Assembly (NCBI RefSeq): GCF_003711205.1
Contig: NZ_CP031013.1
Coordinates: 3,452,501 to 3,516,500, forward strand
DNA: 64,000 nt
From: Polaromonas sp. SP1
GTDB lineage: Bacteria > Pseudomonadota > Gammaproteobacteria > Burkholderiales > Burkholderiaceae_C
Direction of reading: 5' to 3'
In this document: positions 24,956-33,865 of the stretch, piece after piece
How the letters are laid out: every line of letters starts with the position of its first letter
Position numbering within the stretch: position 1 is the stretch's first letter
Position numbers and translations under genes: made by a program
The notes under the pieces: generated by a model
Told to the model about the DNA's origin: nothing
The model's input: the letters and a program-made list of their open reading frames with translations, nothing else
The model's database searches: none

Positions 24956-27100
24956 ATGCCCGACGTGAACCAGGTCAACATCCTGATCGTTGACGACCTG
25001 CCCGAAAAGCACGTCGTCATGGGCAGCATCCTGGAGGAACTGGGGCAAAACATTGTCAGTGCCCGGTCGGGCAGGGAAGCGCTGCGCCTCATCCTGCAGA
25101 TGGAGTTCGCGGTCATCCTGCTTGACGTGAACATGCCCGACATTGACGGCCTTGAAACAGCCAGCCTGATACGGCAATACAAGAAAACGTCGCAGACACC
25201 GATCCTGTTCATCACCGCTTACGTGGATGAGGCGCAAGCCACCAAGGGCTATGCGCTGGGGGCGGTGGACTACATCTCCTCGCCCGTTATCCCGGAAATA
25301 CTGCGCTCCAAGGTCAAGGTGTTTGTCGACCTGCACCGCATGAACCGGCAACTGCAGCAGCAGGCGACGGAGCGGGAGGCGCTGGCGCGGGCCGAGGCGG
25401 CACGCACGGCTGCCGAGGACGCGACAAAACGCTCCGACTATTTGTCAGATGCCAGCCACCGCCTTTCGATGTCGCTGAACATCGATGCGACGGTGCATGC
25501 GCTGGCGGATGTGGCCGTGCCTCGCCTGGGGGCCGCCGCGGCGGTGGTCTTGCTAGATGCCCATGGCGAACTTCATTGCAGGTGCCTTAAAGGCTCTTAT
25601 GACGAAGAGCTGCCGGCAGACCCTGTCTTTGTCGGCCGCCACCGCAAACTGAACCCCAAAATAGCGGCCGCCATTCAGGCTGCGATGCATTCGCGCAGGG
25701 TCGAGTTCTCGCCTCCCGTGCCGATCTGTGAAGCCGAGGACGCTGCCGGCAAGCCTTCTTTCACCTGGCCACGCCTGCCGCATGAGCCCGAGCGGATGGC
25801 GATCTGCCCGCTGGTCGCCGGCGAGCAGATGCTGGGGGCGCTGGTCCTGTTTGGTGATGCAGCGGAATTCAGGCAGGCCGATGCGGCCTTGCTCAGCGAG
25901 GTGGCGGGCAGGGCGTCCATCGCCATGGAAAACGCCAGGCTGTATTCGCTGGTCCAGGACGCTGACCGCCGCAAGAACGAATTCCTCGCCATGCTGGCGC
26001 ACGAGCTTCGCAACCCGCTGGCCCCGATCCGCAACGCCGTGCACATCATTCACGCCGCCCCGGTGGTAGAGCCCACAGTGGCCTGGGCGCGCGACGTGAT
26101 CGCCCATCAGGTCGACCACATGTCGCGGATGGTCGATGACTTGCTCGATGTTTCGCGCATCGTCCGGGGCAAGGTGACGGTGCATACAGAGCCCCTGCTG
26201 CTGTCGACGCTGTGCGAGCGCGCGGTAGAGGCCAGCAGCCCGCTGCTGGCAGCCCGGCACCAGGAGCTGGAGGTCAGCATGCCGGCCGAGACCGTCGTAC
26301 TGCAGGGGGATCTGGTGCGCCTGTCGCAGGTGCTTTCCAACCTGCTGAACAACGCGTCGAAGTTCACCGACAAGCACGGAAAAATCACGCTGGGTGCTTC
26401 GTTTGAAGGCGAGACCGTGACCATCATCGTGTCGGACAACGGCCAGGGAATCGAGGCGGAGTTTTTGCCCCACATCTTTGATTTGTTTGCCCAGGGCGAC
26501 CAGGCGCTGGACCGCGCCCAGGGCGGGCTCGGAATCGGGTTGACGCTGGTCAAACACCTGGTGGAACTGCACGATGGGCAGGTGCACGCCTATAGCGAGG
26601 GCCGTGGCAAGGGTTGCCGGATCTCCCTGAGTTTTCCGGCCAGCGTCTCAAGCGGGGAGGGCATGGGGCTTGGCCCTGCCGCGCCAAAGATCGCCAGGCC
26701 GGCCGAGGCAGCGTCCCGAAAGGTGCTGGTGGTCGACGACCTGCCCGCCTCGGCCGAGACATTGAAAGTGCTGCTGGAGCTCGAAGGCTTTGTCGTCAGG
26801 ATTGCCAACGACGGCGCGTCGGCGCTGGACATCGCCCGGCAGTTCGTGCCGGATGTCCTCATCCTCGATATCGGGCTGCCCGGCATGGACGGCTTTGAAG
26901 TCGCCCGCCAATTGCGCAGCCGGCCGGAGTCCAAAGACGCACTGCTGATTGCGCTGACCGGGTATGGCGAAGCCGAAAGCCGGCTTCGCTCACAGCAGGC
27001 AGGGTTTGATCATCACGTGGTGAAGCCTGCCGACATCGACTTCCTGCTGTCCATCGTCAGCCAGCCGGCGGCAGGCCGTCAGGTTGCGGCCAGTTCGTAG
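24956..27100 (+). CDS. Hybrid histidine kinase REC-GAF-HisKA-HATPase-REC
   Basis: A 714-residue soluble protein. ATG 24956 is preferred because AGGAG lies 9 bases upstream; a GTG at 24920 overlapping the stop of the preceding gene is an alternative. REC1 has Asp57 (ILLDVNMPDIDG). A helical linker and GAF domain (about 170-320) follow, then HisKA with His349 (AMLAHELRNPLAP), an HATPase (NLLNNASKFT, DNGQGI, GLGIGLTLVKHLV) and REC2 with Asp638 (LILDIGLPGMDG). An N-terminal receiver feeding a kinase suggests it relays phosphate from the upstream HAMP kinase. The two genes are separated by only 32 bases. Confidence 0.92.
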   Translation: MPDVNQVNILIVDDLPEKHVVMGSILEELGQNIVSARSGREALRLILQMEFAVILLDVNMPDIDGLETASLIRQYKKTSQTPILFITAYVDEAQATKGYALGAVDYISSPVIPEILRSKVKVFVDLHRMNRQLQQQATEREALARAEAARTAAEDATKRSDYLSDASHRLSMSLNIDATVHALADVAVPRLGAAAAVVLLDAHGELHCRCLKGSYDEELPADPVFVGRHRKLNPKIAAAIQAAMHSRRVEFSPPVPICEAEDAAGKPSFTWPRLPHEPERMAICPLVAGEQMLGALVLFGDAAEFRQADAALLSEVAGRASIAMENARLYSLVQDADRRKNEFLAMLAHELRNPLAPIRNAVHIIHAAPVVEPTVAWARDVIAHQVDHMSRMVDDLLDVSRIVRGKVTVHTEPLLLSTLCERAVEASSPLLAARHQELEVSMPAETVVLQGDLVRLSQVLSNLLNNASKFTDKHGKITLGASFEGETVTIIVSDNGQGIEAEFLPHIFDLFAQGDQALDRAQGGLGIGLTLVKHLVELHDGQVHAYSEGRGKGCRISLSFPASVSSGEGMGLGPAAPKIARPAEAASRKVLVVDDLPASAETLKVLLELEGFVVRIANDGASALDIARQFVPDVLILDIGLPGMDGFEVARQLRSRPESKDALLIALTGYGEAESRLRSQQAGFDHHVVKPADIDFLLSIVSQPAAGRQVAASS

Positions 27101-27144
27101 CGCGGGTGCCTGCACAAACAGGCAGTGCGCCCGGAAAGCCCGGG

Positions 27145-27200
27145 TGCTATCAATTCAATAGCGTATACCCATTGCCGGGATTGGGCCGGAGGCCGATTTC
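27145..27200 (+). repeat. Dispersed palindrome-headed repeat, copy E
   Basis: It reads GCTATCAATTCAATAGC, a spacer (GTATACCCATTGCCGGGAT), then TGGGCCGGAGGCCGATTTC. It lies between two convergent genes, downstream of a small hairpin (TGCCTG...CAGGCA, 27106-27123). Confidence 0.75.
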
Positions 27201-27237
27201 ATGCATGAATTCGGTCCCGCCGCCGGCGGCGCCTTGA

Positions 27238-27714
27238 CTAGTCGGCCGGATGGTTTTCGCTTTCCGCGGGCGCGCTGCGAACCACCAATACGGGGACAGG
27301 TGCCAGCCTCAGTATCTGTTCCGCACCGCTGCCCAGCAACACGCGGCCTATACCGCGCCGGCCGTGGGAGCCGACCACCACGAGGTCGGCGTTCCACAGC
27401 TTGGCGGCTTCGGCCACGGATTCACCCAGGCGTTTGCCAGGTTCATCAAGCAGCGCCTGGCTGGCTTCCACGCCGGCCGACTGGGCGATAGCCATGGCGT
27501 CATTCAAGACCTTGGCGCCGTTTTCCCGCATCATGCCGGCCACGTCGGCAGAGTAGGTGCCATAGGGGTCTATGCCGCCCATGTAGGCCATTTCATTGAC
27601 GGTGTGCACCAGCCGTACTCTGGCGCTGGTCTCTCGGGCCATCTCAAGCCCAACGACAAGCGCTTTGTTGGAGGTGTCGCTGCCGTCCACGGAAATCAGT
27701 ATTCGTTTGAACAT
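27238..27714 (-). CDS. Universal stress protein (UspA family)
   Basis: A 158-residue single-domain Usp. It has an N-terminal RILISVDGSDTSNKAL strand-loop and the ATP-binding signature VVGSHGRRGIGRVLLGSGAEQ near the C-terminus, so it probably binds ATP. An exact FNR box (TTGAT-N4-ATCAA) lies about 67 bases upstream of its start, at 27775-27788, which predicts induction under oxygen limitation. It is one of five Usp genes in this island. Confidence 0.93.
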   Translation of the reverse strand: MFKRILISVDGSDTSNKALVVGLEMARETSARVRLVHTVNEMAYMGGIDPYGTYSADVAGMMRENGAKVLNDAMAIAQSAGVEASQALLDEPGKRLGESVAEAAKLWNADLVVVGSHGRRGIGRVLLGSGAEQILRLAPVPVLVVRSAPAESENHPAD

Positions 27715-27774
27715 GGGAGGTGCCTCATTGCTGTTGGAACATCATGAGTGTTGCCAACGTCCCGGTGTCGTATG

Positions 27775-27788
27775 TTGATACGGATCAA
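27775..27788 (-). promoter_or_regulatory. FNR box (exact consensus)
   Basis: TTGATACGGATCAA matches TTGAT-N4-ATCAA at all ten conserved positions. It is centred about 67 bases before the usp start at 27714. It also lies just past the 3' end of the DksA-like gene. Confidence 0.85.
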
Positions 27789-27799
27789 ATGCAGGCCGA

Positions 27800-28180
27800 T
27801 TAGCGGTGTCCGCCCGGCGCTTCTTCGCCAGTGGTTTGACATGCCACACAAAATCGGGCGGACGGTAACGCTTCCAGGCGGCGCAGGTCGATGGGTTTGC
27901 TGCACCGCAAACACCGGCCGTAGTGCCCTTCCTGCAAACGGCGGCGCGCCGCGACAACCTGGGAAAGTTCTTCCAGGGTCCGTTCCGTATCCAACACCGC
28001 CATGCCGGACTGCAATTCCCGTTCAGCCAGGTCCTTGAAGTCCTGTACTTCCCCGCTGGCGGCTTCTTCGGCTGCGAGTTCATTTTTCTTGTCTGTCTCG
28101 AGTGCGGCCCTCAGTTCGGCTTCGCGCCGGGCGAGGAGATCGCCGAAATGCCCGGCAAGTGAATTCACGTCATGTGTCAT
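27800..28180 (-). CDS. DksA/TraR-type zinc-finger protein
   Basis: A 126-residue protein starting at ATG 28180. A helical hairpin region (residues 1-85) is followed by a four-cysteine zinc finger, CLRC...FCVAC. The Gly before the finger (EEGHYGRC-like, here LQEGHYGRC) is typical of DksA/TraR proteins, which bind the RNA polymerase secondary channel. It is shorter than canonical DksA (about 150 residues), so it is a paralogue rather than the housekeeping DksA. It sits 12 bases upstream of the FNR box of the usp gene. Confidence 0.82.
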   Translation of the reverse strand: MTHDVNSLAGHFGDLLARREAELRAALETDKKNELAAEEAASGEVQDFKDLAERELQSGMAVLDTERTLEELSQVVAARRRLQEGHYGRCLRCSKPIDLRRLEALPSARFCVACQTTGEEAPGGHR

Positions 28181-28255
28181 GACAGACCCTGTCAATGGTT
28201 GATTAGGCGGTGTTTGCTTGTGTTGTGAATTTTCCGGATGCACAACGCCGCGTTA

Positions 28256-28269
28256 TTGATCTGGCGCAA
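28256..28269 (-). promoter_or_regulatory. Weak FNR-like site
   Basis: TTGATCTGGCGCAA has one perfect half-site and one with two mismatches. It lies about 80 bases upstream of the DksA-like gene. A mirror-oriented partner, TTGCGCTACATCAA, occurs at 28350-28363, 58 bases before the plus-strand Ala-rich gene. Both read TTGCG-N4-ATCAA in the direction of their gene, but the match to FNR is poor. Confidence 0.3.
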
Positions 28270-28420
28270 ACGGAACCAATCTTGGGCGCGCCGGCCCGCT
28301 TTGGCCTTGATGAGAATTGCACCGGTATCAAGCCGAAAATCCGCCGCGGTTGCGCTACATCAAATACCTGCGCCTTCTGGTTGGCCATCATGAGATATCA
28401 ACTTCGTCGAAAGGCTCGCC

Positions 28421-29023
28421 ATGAACATCAAAACCGCTGTGATCGGTGCGGCTTTCGCCGCATGCTCCGCCGGCTACGCAGCGGGCGACGCCCTGGCGCA
28501 GGCCACAGAGGCACAAACTCCCGCTGGAAAATCCAGCGCGCCGGCGGGCGTGGCCGCACGCTCAAAGGCGGCCGCGCAGAAGGCTGCACAAGAGGCGGCT
28601 GACGCAGCCCGCGCGGCCGCCGATCTCGTCAAGCTCACACTGCAGCTGGCCGACACCGCTGCCGAAGACGTCTCGCGCCGGGCCGCCGAAGAGATCCGTG
28701 AGAAGGCCCTCAAAGCGGACGAAGCCGCAAAACGGGCTCGTGAGAAAGCGGAGCAGGCCGCCGCCATGGCAACCGAAGACATGAAGAAACTGGCGGCAAA
28801 GGCCGCGGAAGCGGCCAGGCGGGCGGCATCCGCCGTACGCGCGGCATCGGCAAGCGCCGAGCAGGCGATGCGCAAGTCGGGCCAGCCCGACAAGGCGGAA
28901 ACACAAAAAGCCATGAAGGCAACCCAGGATGCATTGAGAAACGCGGAAAAAGCCGCGCAGGAGTCAGCTGAAGCCGGCAAGCAGGCGTCGGACAAGAGTG
29001 CGGATTCCGGGTTGAAAAAATAG
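28421..29023 (+). CDS. Alanine-rich coiled-coil protein with probable signal peptide
   Basis: A 200-residue protein. The first 26 residues (MNIKTAVIGAAFAACSAGYA then AGDALAQ) resemble a Sec signal peptide. The rest is a long Ala/Lys/Glu-rich heptad region without breaks, resembling phasin-like or histone H1-like low-complexity helices. No enzymatic motif is seen. It is 30 bases from the P-type ATPase gene on the same strand and probably co-transcribed. The function is unknown. Confidence 0.6.
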   Translation: MNIKTAVIGAAFAACSAGYAAGDALAQATEAQTPAGKSSAPAGVAARSKAAAQKAAQEAADAARAAADLVKLTLQLADTAAEDVSRRAAEEIREKALKADEAAKRAREKAEQAAAMATEDMKKLAAKAAEAARRAASAVRAASASAEQAMRKSGQPDKAETQKAMKATQDALRNAEKAAQESAEAGKQASDKSADSGLKK

Positions 29024-29053
29024 CCGGTGGATTTCCGTGATTCGGCTGAAGAC

Positions 29054-31642
29054 ATGACTGGCGCCATTCAAGCCGCCGGCCTCCCGCATGAACCGGCAAC
29101 GGCGATCCTGGGATTGAGCAGCGAAGAAGCCTTGGTGCGGCTGCGGGCAGACGGGCCCAACCTGCTGCCGGGAAGCGAGCCTCAAAGCTTCTGGAAAATG
29201 GCATTGGGCGTCATGAAGGAGCCGATGTTCCTGATGCTGCTCGCCGCCGGTGCGGGCTACCTGGTGCTGGGTGACACGGCCGAAGCCACGTTTTTGCTGG
29301 CCTCGGTTTTCCTGATCGTTACGCTGACGATTTTTCAGGAACAGAAAACACAGCGAGCGCTGGAGGCCTTGCGCGACCTGTCCGCCCCGCGTGCACTCGT
29401 CCTGAGGGACGGCAGGGAGCTTCGCATCGCCAGCCGTGAGGTGGTTCGCGGTGACGTGCTGGTGGTGCGCGAGGGGGACCGTATCGCGGCCGATGCCGCC
29501 TTGCTGGAGGGGGCCCTCGAAGCCGATGAGTCGCTGCTGACCGGCGAGTCGGTGCCCAGGCCCAAGCTGCCGCATCCCCAAAATGGGCACAGCCCTGATG
29601 CCGATGACGAAAGCGGCGCGTCTCTTTACGCCGGCACCGTGATAACGCAGGGTGCGGGACTGGCACGGGTCCATGCCACCGCAGGCCTTACCGCAATGGG
29701 CCGCATCGGCCTGGCGCTTGCGACCACGCAGCCCCCGGCTTCACGGCTTTACCGGCAGTCGCGGCGCATCGTACGGGGATTCGCTGGCGCCGGGCTGGCG
29801 GTGGCCGTTCTGCTGGTCTTGCTGGCATGGCTCAGGGATGGTCAGGGCTTTGTCGCCAGCCTTCTGCCTGCGATTGCCTTTGCGATGGCTGTTCTGCCGG
29901 AGGAGATTCCCGTCGTTCTCGCCGTGTTCCTGGCTCTGGGTGCGTGGCGTTTGTCGCGGCAGAAAATTCTCACCCGCAGGGTTGATGCGATCGAGGTGCT
30001 GGGCGCCATCACGGTGCTGGCGGTGGACAAGACCGGAACCTTGACTCTTAACCGCATGGAGCTCGTCGAACTGGCAGGACTGAATACCGTGTTCAAAGCC
30101 GGCAGTGACACGCCGCTTCCCGCGGCGCTTACAGAGCTGCTCGAATGCGCCATGCTGGCCACGCCGCTAAAGCCTTTTGATCCGATGGAAAAAGCCATAC
30201 GGGCGGTCGGCAACGCTCGCCTCACACCAGACTCCAGGGCGCTGCTGGGCGCCGAGCCGGTGCGGCTGTATCCGCTGACGCCCCAGCTTCTGGCCGTCAC
30301 CCATGCCTACGAAAGCGGCTCACCCGGGCAGTATTTTCTGGCGTCCAAAGGGGCGCCCGAAGCCATCATGGGCTTGTGCCGGCTTGAGGCGCGCAAGCGC
30401 GAGGCTGTACAGCAGCAGGTGCAGGACATGGCAGCCAGGGGCCTGCGTGTTCTGGGCGTAGCGTGCGGTGAATGGCAGGGTACCGAATTGCCAGGTAGCC
30501 AACAGGACCTCAGTCTTCGCTTTGTCGGCCTGCTGGGCCTGGCCGATCCTCTTCGGCCCACGGTGCCGCAAGCCATTCAGGATTGCCACGAGGCGGGCAT
30601 CCGCGTCATCATGATGACGGGCGACCATCCCGTCACGGCCAGCGCGATTGCGCGCCAGGCGGGCCTGCCGAACCCGACCGATGTGCTCACGGGCGCGGAA
30701 ATCGATGCAATGGATGATGGCGCGCTTCGTAACCGCTTGAGGAGTGCCTCCATTTGTGCACGGCTCAGGCCCGAACAGAAGCTGCGGCTTGTGCGCGCGC
30801 TGCAGGCCGACGGCGGGACGGTAGGCATGACAGGGGATGGCGTCAACGACGCGCCCGCGCTCAAGGCTGCGGATGCCGGGATTGCCATGGGAGAGCGCGG
30901 AACCGACGTGGCCCGGGAGGCGGCGGCCCTGGTGCTGCTGGATGACAGTTTTGCCAGCATCGCGACCGCCATACGCCAGGGCCGCCATGTCGATGACAAC
31001 ATCCGCAGCGCTGTGCGGTTCATCTTTGCCGTGCATACGCCCATCGTGGCGCTGGCATTGATTCCGGCCTTGCTTCGCTGGCCTGTTTTGTTGCTGCCGG
31101 CACAGATCATCCTGCTTGAACTGATCATTGATCCGGCCTGTTCCATCCTGTTTGAGGCGCAACCGGCGGACCCCAGGTTAATGCGCCGCCCGCCAAGACC
31201 GGCAACGGATTCACCGTTCGCTCTGCGCAACATGGCTTATGGACTCTTGCAGGGCTTTGGTCTGGCGCTGACGCTGCTCCTGGCAAACTGGTTCATGCTG
31301 GATCAGGGGTGGCATGCGGCGGAGATACGCACCACGTTGTTCGTGAGTCTTGTCGCAGGGCTGTTTTTTCTGGTGCTGGTGCATCGCCATTCGGTGAATG
31401 TCCTCAAGAACCCCTGGCTTCCTCGCCTCGCCGCGGCTGTTGCGGTGCTCCTTTCATTGGTGTTGTGGCTGCCGTGGCTGCGCGGCGTCATGGGCTTTAT
31501 CGCTCCGTCCGGGCGAGGCGCAGTCGGGTTGTTGTTGATCCTGGGCGCCGTGACGCTGTGGTTGCTGGCCTTGCGACACCTATCTGCGGTGTTGCAGGGT
31601 GCGACCGAAGGCAAGGGCTTGTGGCAAAGCCACCGCCCTTGA
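29054..31642 (+). CDS. Cation-transporting P-type ATPase (P2-like)
   Basis: An 862-residue transporter if ATG 29054 is used; GTG 29027 would add nine residues. Motifs in order are the actuator-domain loop ADESLLTGESVP (TGES dephosphorylation motif), membrane motif VLPEEIP in M4, phosphorylation site DKTGTLT, hinge TGDGVNDAPALK, and a C-terminal cluster of membrane helices. There is no N-terminal HMA domain and no CPC motif, so it is not a copper pump. PEEIP in place of PEGLP leaves the ion open (Ca2+, Mn2+, Mg2+, K+ or H+). It lies within the oxygen-limitation island. Confidence 0.88.
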   Translation: MTGAIQAAGLPHEPATAILGLSSEEALVRLRADGPNLLPGSEPQSFWKMALGVMKEPMFLMLLAAGAGYLVLGDTAEATFLLASVFLIVTLTIFQEQKTQRALEALRDLSAPRALVLRDGRELRIASREVVRGDVLVVREGDRIAADAALLEGALEADESLLTGESVPRPKLPHPQNGHSPDADDESGASLYAGTVITQGAGLARVHATAGLTAMGRIGLALATTQPPASRLYRQSRRIVRGFAGAGLAVAVLLVLLAWLRDGQGFVASLLPAIAFAMAVLPEEIPVVLAVFLALGAWRLSRQKILTRRVDAIEVLGAITVLAVDKTGTLTLNRMELVELAGLNTVFKAGSDTPLPAALTELLECAMLATPLKPFDPMEKAIRAVGNARLTPDSRALLGAEPVRLYPLTPQLLAVTHAYESGSPGQYFLASKGAPEAIMGLCRLEARKREAVQQQVQDMAARGLRVLGVACGEWQGTELPGSQQDLSLRFVGLLGLADPLRPTVPQAIQDCHEAGIRVIMMTGDHPVTASAIARQAGLPNPTDVLTGAEIDAMDDGALRNRLRSASICARLRPEQKLRLVRALQADGGTVGMTGDGVNDAPALKAADAGIAMGERGTDVAREAAALVLLDDSFASIATAIRQGRHVDDNIRSAVRFIFAVHTPIVALALIPALLRWPVLLLPAQIILLELIIDPACSILFEAQPADPRLMRRPPRPATDSPFALRNMAYGLLQGFGLALTLLLANWFMLDQGWHAAEIRTTLFVSLVAGLFFLVLVHRHSVNVLKNPWLPRLAAAVAVLLSLVLWLPWLRGVMGFIAPSGRGAVGLLLILGAVTLWLLALRHLSAVLQGATEGKGLWQSHRP

Positions 31643-31652
31643 TTTACCTCAA
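31639..31652 (+). promoter_or_regulatory. FNR-like box (one mismatch)
   Basis: TTGATTTACCTCAA differs from TTGAT-N4-ATCAA at one position. It overlaps the stop codon of the P-type ATPase gene and lies about 100 bases upstream of the flavodoxin-like gene. The same CTCAA half-site variant occurs at 33518, 35313 and 42478. Confidence 0.5.
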
Positions 31653-31750
31653 GGAGTGGCCGAGTCGCCTGCCATACCCTTGCTGGTGACCGGTGCCTGC
31701 GCAGCATTGCATCGATCCAGCTTAGTTGCTTGCAACCCAAGGAGAAAACC

Positions 31751-32281
31751 ATGTCCAAGTCAACCCTTATCGTTTGCTATTCCAACACCGGGACATCGCG
31801 CCGAGTAGCGGAGCTCCTGGCCAGCCAGTTCCAGTGGCCGTGCGGCGAGATCAGCGAAGACCGTTCGCGCACAGGAACCATAGGCATGCTGCGCTGCGTG
31901 GCGGATTCGCTGCTCAGGCGCCATCCCGCGATTCGTTATACCGGCCCGGATCCCCGGAGCTTTCATACGGTCGTGCTGATCGCCCCCATCTGGCTCTACC
32001 GGCTGGCCGGGCCCATGCGCAGTTTTGTGCGGGACCATTCCTCAATCCTCAAACGGGTTGCGGTGATCTCGGTGATGGGCGGGCAGGGCGCCACCAACGC
32101 ATTTTCGGAAGTCGACCAGATACTCGGCCATCCCCCCATCCTTTCGGCCTCATTCACGGCCCGTGAAGTGGACGACGGCAGCTATTCGTCCGGCCTTGAG
32201 GCATTTGGCAGAGCCGTCCGCGACAGCGGGCAGAAAGACGAAGCCGTGCGGCCGACGGACCTGTCACCCAGCGCTGTCTGA
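31751..32281 (+). CDS. Flavodoxin-like protein
   Basis: A 176-residue protein; ATG 31751 is preceded by AAGGAG. The N-terminal STLIVCYSNTGTSRRVAELL is the FMN phosphate-binding loop (SxTGxT type) of flavodoxin-fold proteins. A second segment, VVLIAPIWLYRLAGPMRSF, matches the flavin-contact loop of the FldA/WrbA-like fold. It probably carries electrons or acts as a quinone/flavin reductase. It lies 4 bases upstream of a Usp gene, so the two form an operon. Confidence 0.82.
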   Translation: MSKSTLIVCYSNTGTSRRVAELLASQFQWPCGEISEDRSRTGTIGMLRCVADSLLRRHPAIRYTGPDPRSFHTVVLIAPIWLYRLAGPMRSFVRDHSSILKRVAVISVMGGQGATNAFSEVDQILGHPPILSASFTAREVDDGSYSSGLEAFGRAVRDSGQKDEAVRPTDLSPSAV

Positions 32282-32285
32282 CCGT

Positions 32286-32735
32286 ATGGCCTCGCTTCAC
32301 CAATTACTTGTGCCGGTTGATGGCAGCCCGACCTCCGCCAAGGCGATGGAAACCGCGGTTCAGCTGGCGCGCCTGAACGGGGCGCGCATCCGGCTTCTTC
32401 ACGTGGTCGATGAGCTGGACTATGTCAACGGCTTTGAAACCCCGAAGACGTATCACGAGGAACTGGTACCCCTGATGCACGCCGCAGGTGAAAGACTGCT
32501 GGCTCGCATGCGCCGCCTGGCCACCAACAAGTGTGTGCCGTGTGACAGCGTACTGGTTGAGTCAGGCGCCGGCCGCGTTTGCGACCGGGTCGCCGAGCAG
32601 GCGAAACAGATTCATGCCGACATGATTGTGCTGGGCTCGCACGGGCGGCGCGGCCTCGAGCGCATGTTTATGGGCAGCGATGCCGAACAGATCGTGCGGC
32701 ACGCACCCGTTCCGGTGCTGGTGGTGAAAGGCTGA
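32286..32735 (+). CDS. Universal stress protein (UspA family)
   Basis: A 149-residue Usp domain with N-terminal HQLLVPVDGSPTSAKAM and the nucleotide-binding signature VLGSHGRRGLERMFMGSDAEQ. ATG 32286 starts 4 bases after the flavodoxin-like gene, indicating translational coupling. Expression would follow the FNR-like box at 31639. It is the second of the island's five Usp genes and closest to the one at 27238. Confidence 0.93.
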   Translation: MASLHQLLVPVDGSPTSAKAMETAVQLARLNGARIRLLHVVDELDYVNGFETPKTYHEELVPLMHAAGERLLARMRRLATNKCVPCDSVLVESGAGRVCDRVAEQAKQIHADMIVLGSHGRRGLERMFMGSDAEQIVRHAPVPVLVVKG

Positions 32736-32790
32736 GCCGGCTCCATGGCCGCGGCGTGTCCCGCCGGGCACGCCTTCGCCTAGATCGTTT

Positions 32791-33444
32791 TCAGGCGGCA
32801 ACTTCCAGCTTGTTGACGATGCGTGTCACACCCCTCGCTGCGAATGCCGCACCGGCAGCCGCTTCCCGTTCCGCCAGGGAGTGCACCTTTCCGTGAAGGG
32901 TGACGACGCTGCCTTTCACGTCGACCTGGATGTGCCGCGCTTCGCGTTCGGCCTGGCGCTCGAGTGCGGAACTTATCTCCGCCGCGACATCCCGCGTGCT
33001 CACAGTGGGTTTGACGGCGATGTTGTTGGACAGGCCTCGCACGCCCACCAGGCCGCGTACGCATTTCTCGGCGGTGCTGGACTGGTAAGCCCAGTCGACA
33101 TCACCGGTGAGGGTCACCCATCCTTTTTCGACCTCGACCTTGATCCGGTCGGGTGGCAGGAGCACGCTCCAGCGCAGTGCGGATGCAGCAACCGAGGCGA
33201 GTTCGGAGTCGCTGCGATGGTGGGCGGCCACCAGTTTCACGTCCAGCTCAATGGCCAGCCCGCGCACACCCGCCACGCGGCGAACGGCGCGCTCTGCCGC
33301 CACTTTTTCGGCAAAGGTGTTCAGGTGCCCCGTGAGGGTCACGACGCCGTCATTGACGAGCACGCCGATGCCGGCTGAATTGACGGCCGGTTCCCAGGCC
33401 AGTTCGGCGGTGACGTCGGCCTTGAGTTGCATATCGGTTTTCAT
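32791..33444 (-). CDS. BON-domain protein (three BON repeats)
   Basis: A 217-residue protein made of three consecutive BON domains (about residues 8-72, 78-145 and 150-215). Each carries the VxVxxGxVTLxGxV core (VLVNDGVVTLTGHL, VEVEKGWVTLTGDV, VDVKGSVVTLHGKV). BON domains bind phospholipid or surfaces. OsmY has two BON domains and a signal peptide, but no signal peptide is seen here, so it is probably cytosolic. An FNR-like box and an 8-bp inverted repeat lie in its leader. Confidence 0.88.
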   Translation of the reverse strand: MKTDMQLKADVTAELAWEPAVNSAGIGVLVNDGVVTLTGHLNTFAEKVAAERAVRRVAGVRGLAIELDVKLVAAHHRSDSELASVAASALRWSVLLPPDRIKVEVEKGWVTLTGDVDWAYQSSTAEKCVRGLVGVRGLSNNIAVKPTVSTRDVAAEISSALERQAEREARHIQVDVKGSVVTLHGKVHSLAEREAAAGAAFAARGVTRIVNKLEVAA

Positions 33445-33466
33445 GGTTTTCCCTTCGATAAAGCGA

Positions 33467-33485
33467 TCACCACACCGTGTGGTGA
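33467..33485. other. Inverted repeat upstream of BON gene
   Basis: TCACCACA-CCG-TGTGGTGA is a perfect 8-bp stem with a 3-base loop, 22 bases before the BON-protein start codon. It may form a hairpin in the mRNA leader or be a dyad operator. Confidence 0.45.
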
Positions 33486-33517
33486 CGTCACTTTAGGCAA
33501 GGGTGAAGGTGCTTGTT

Positions 33518-33531
33518 TTGACATTTCTCAA
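33518..33531 (-). promoter_or_regulatory. FNR-like box (weak)
   Basis: TTGACATTTCTCAA has an acceptable left half and a CTCAA right half. It is centred about 80 bases upstream of the BON-protein start. Together with the box at 33583 it places separate sites in front of each divergent gene. Confidence 0.45.
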
Positions 33532-33582
33532 GCAAGCCGCATGTCGCGGGAATCCCCTGTCCTGCCACCAAAAGAAGCCTTG

Positions 33583-33596
33583 TTGACGTTCATCAA
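33583..33596 (+). promoter_or_regulatory. FNR box
   Basis: TTGACGTTCATCAA fits TTGAY-N4-RTCAA. It is centred 65 bases before ATG 33655. A TACGCT hexamer at 33619-33624 sits where the -10 element of a class II (-41.5) FNR promoter would be. Confidence 0.75.
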
Positions 33597-33654
33597 ACGG
33601 CAATTGCGTCAGCGGGAATACGCTGAAGGCAGGATCATTCAAAGGACACCTGCC

Positions 33655-33834
33655 ATGACACACAGGGTAGGTAAGGTAGAACGATGGTTTCGCATCGCAG
33701 CCGGCATCGCGCTGCTGTCGCTTCTCTTTTTGCTTGAGGGAACCACCCGTTGGTGGGGCTTGCTGGGCCTGTTTCCGCTGCTGACGGGCTTGTTCAGTTT
33801 TTGCCCCTTGTACTGGGCTATCGGCGTGGACTGA
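33655..33834 (+). CDS. DUF2892-type inner membrane protein
   Basis: A 59-residue protein with two hydrophobic helices: RIAAGIALLSLLFLL, then TRWWGLLGLFPLLTGLFSFC. It ends CPLYWAIGVD, typical of the DUF2892 family (NxG...R..RI.aGi.l, then GLFPLLTGLxxxCPLY). The function is unknown in the family, but members often sit beside rhodanese or oxygen-response genes. The FNR box 58 bases upstream supports anaerobic induction. Confidence 0.82.
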   Translation: MTHRVGKVERWFRIAAGIALLSLLFLLEGTTRWWGLLGLFPLLTGLFSFCPLYWAIGVD

Positions 33835-33865
33835 GCGAGCCGGAACGTCCAGTTGCACGCCCTCG

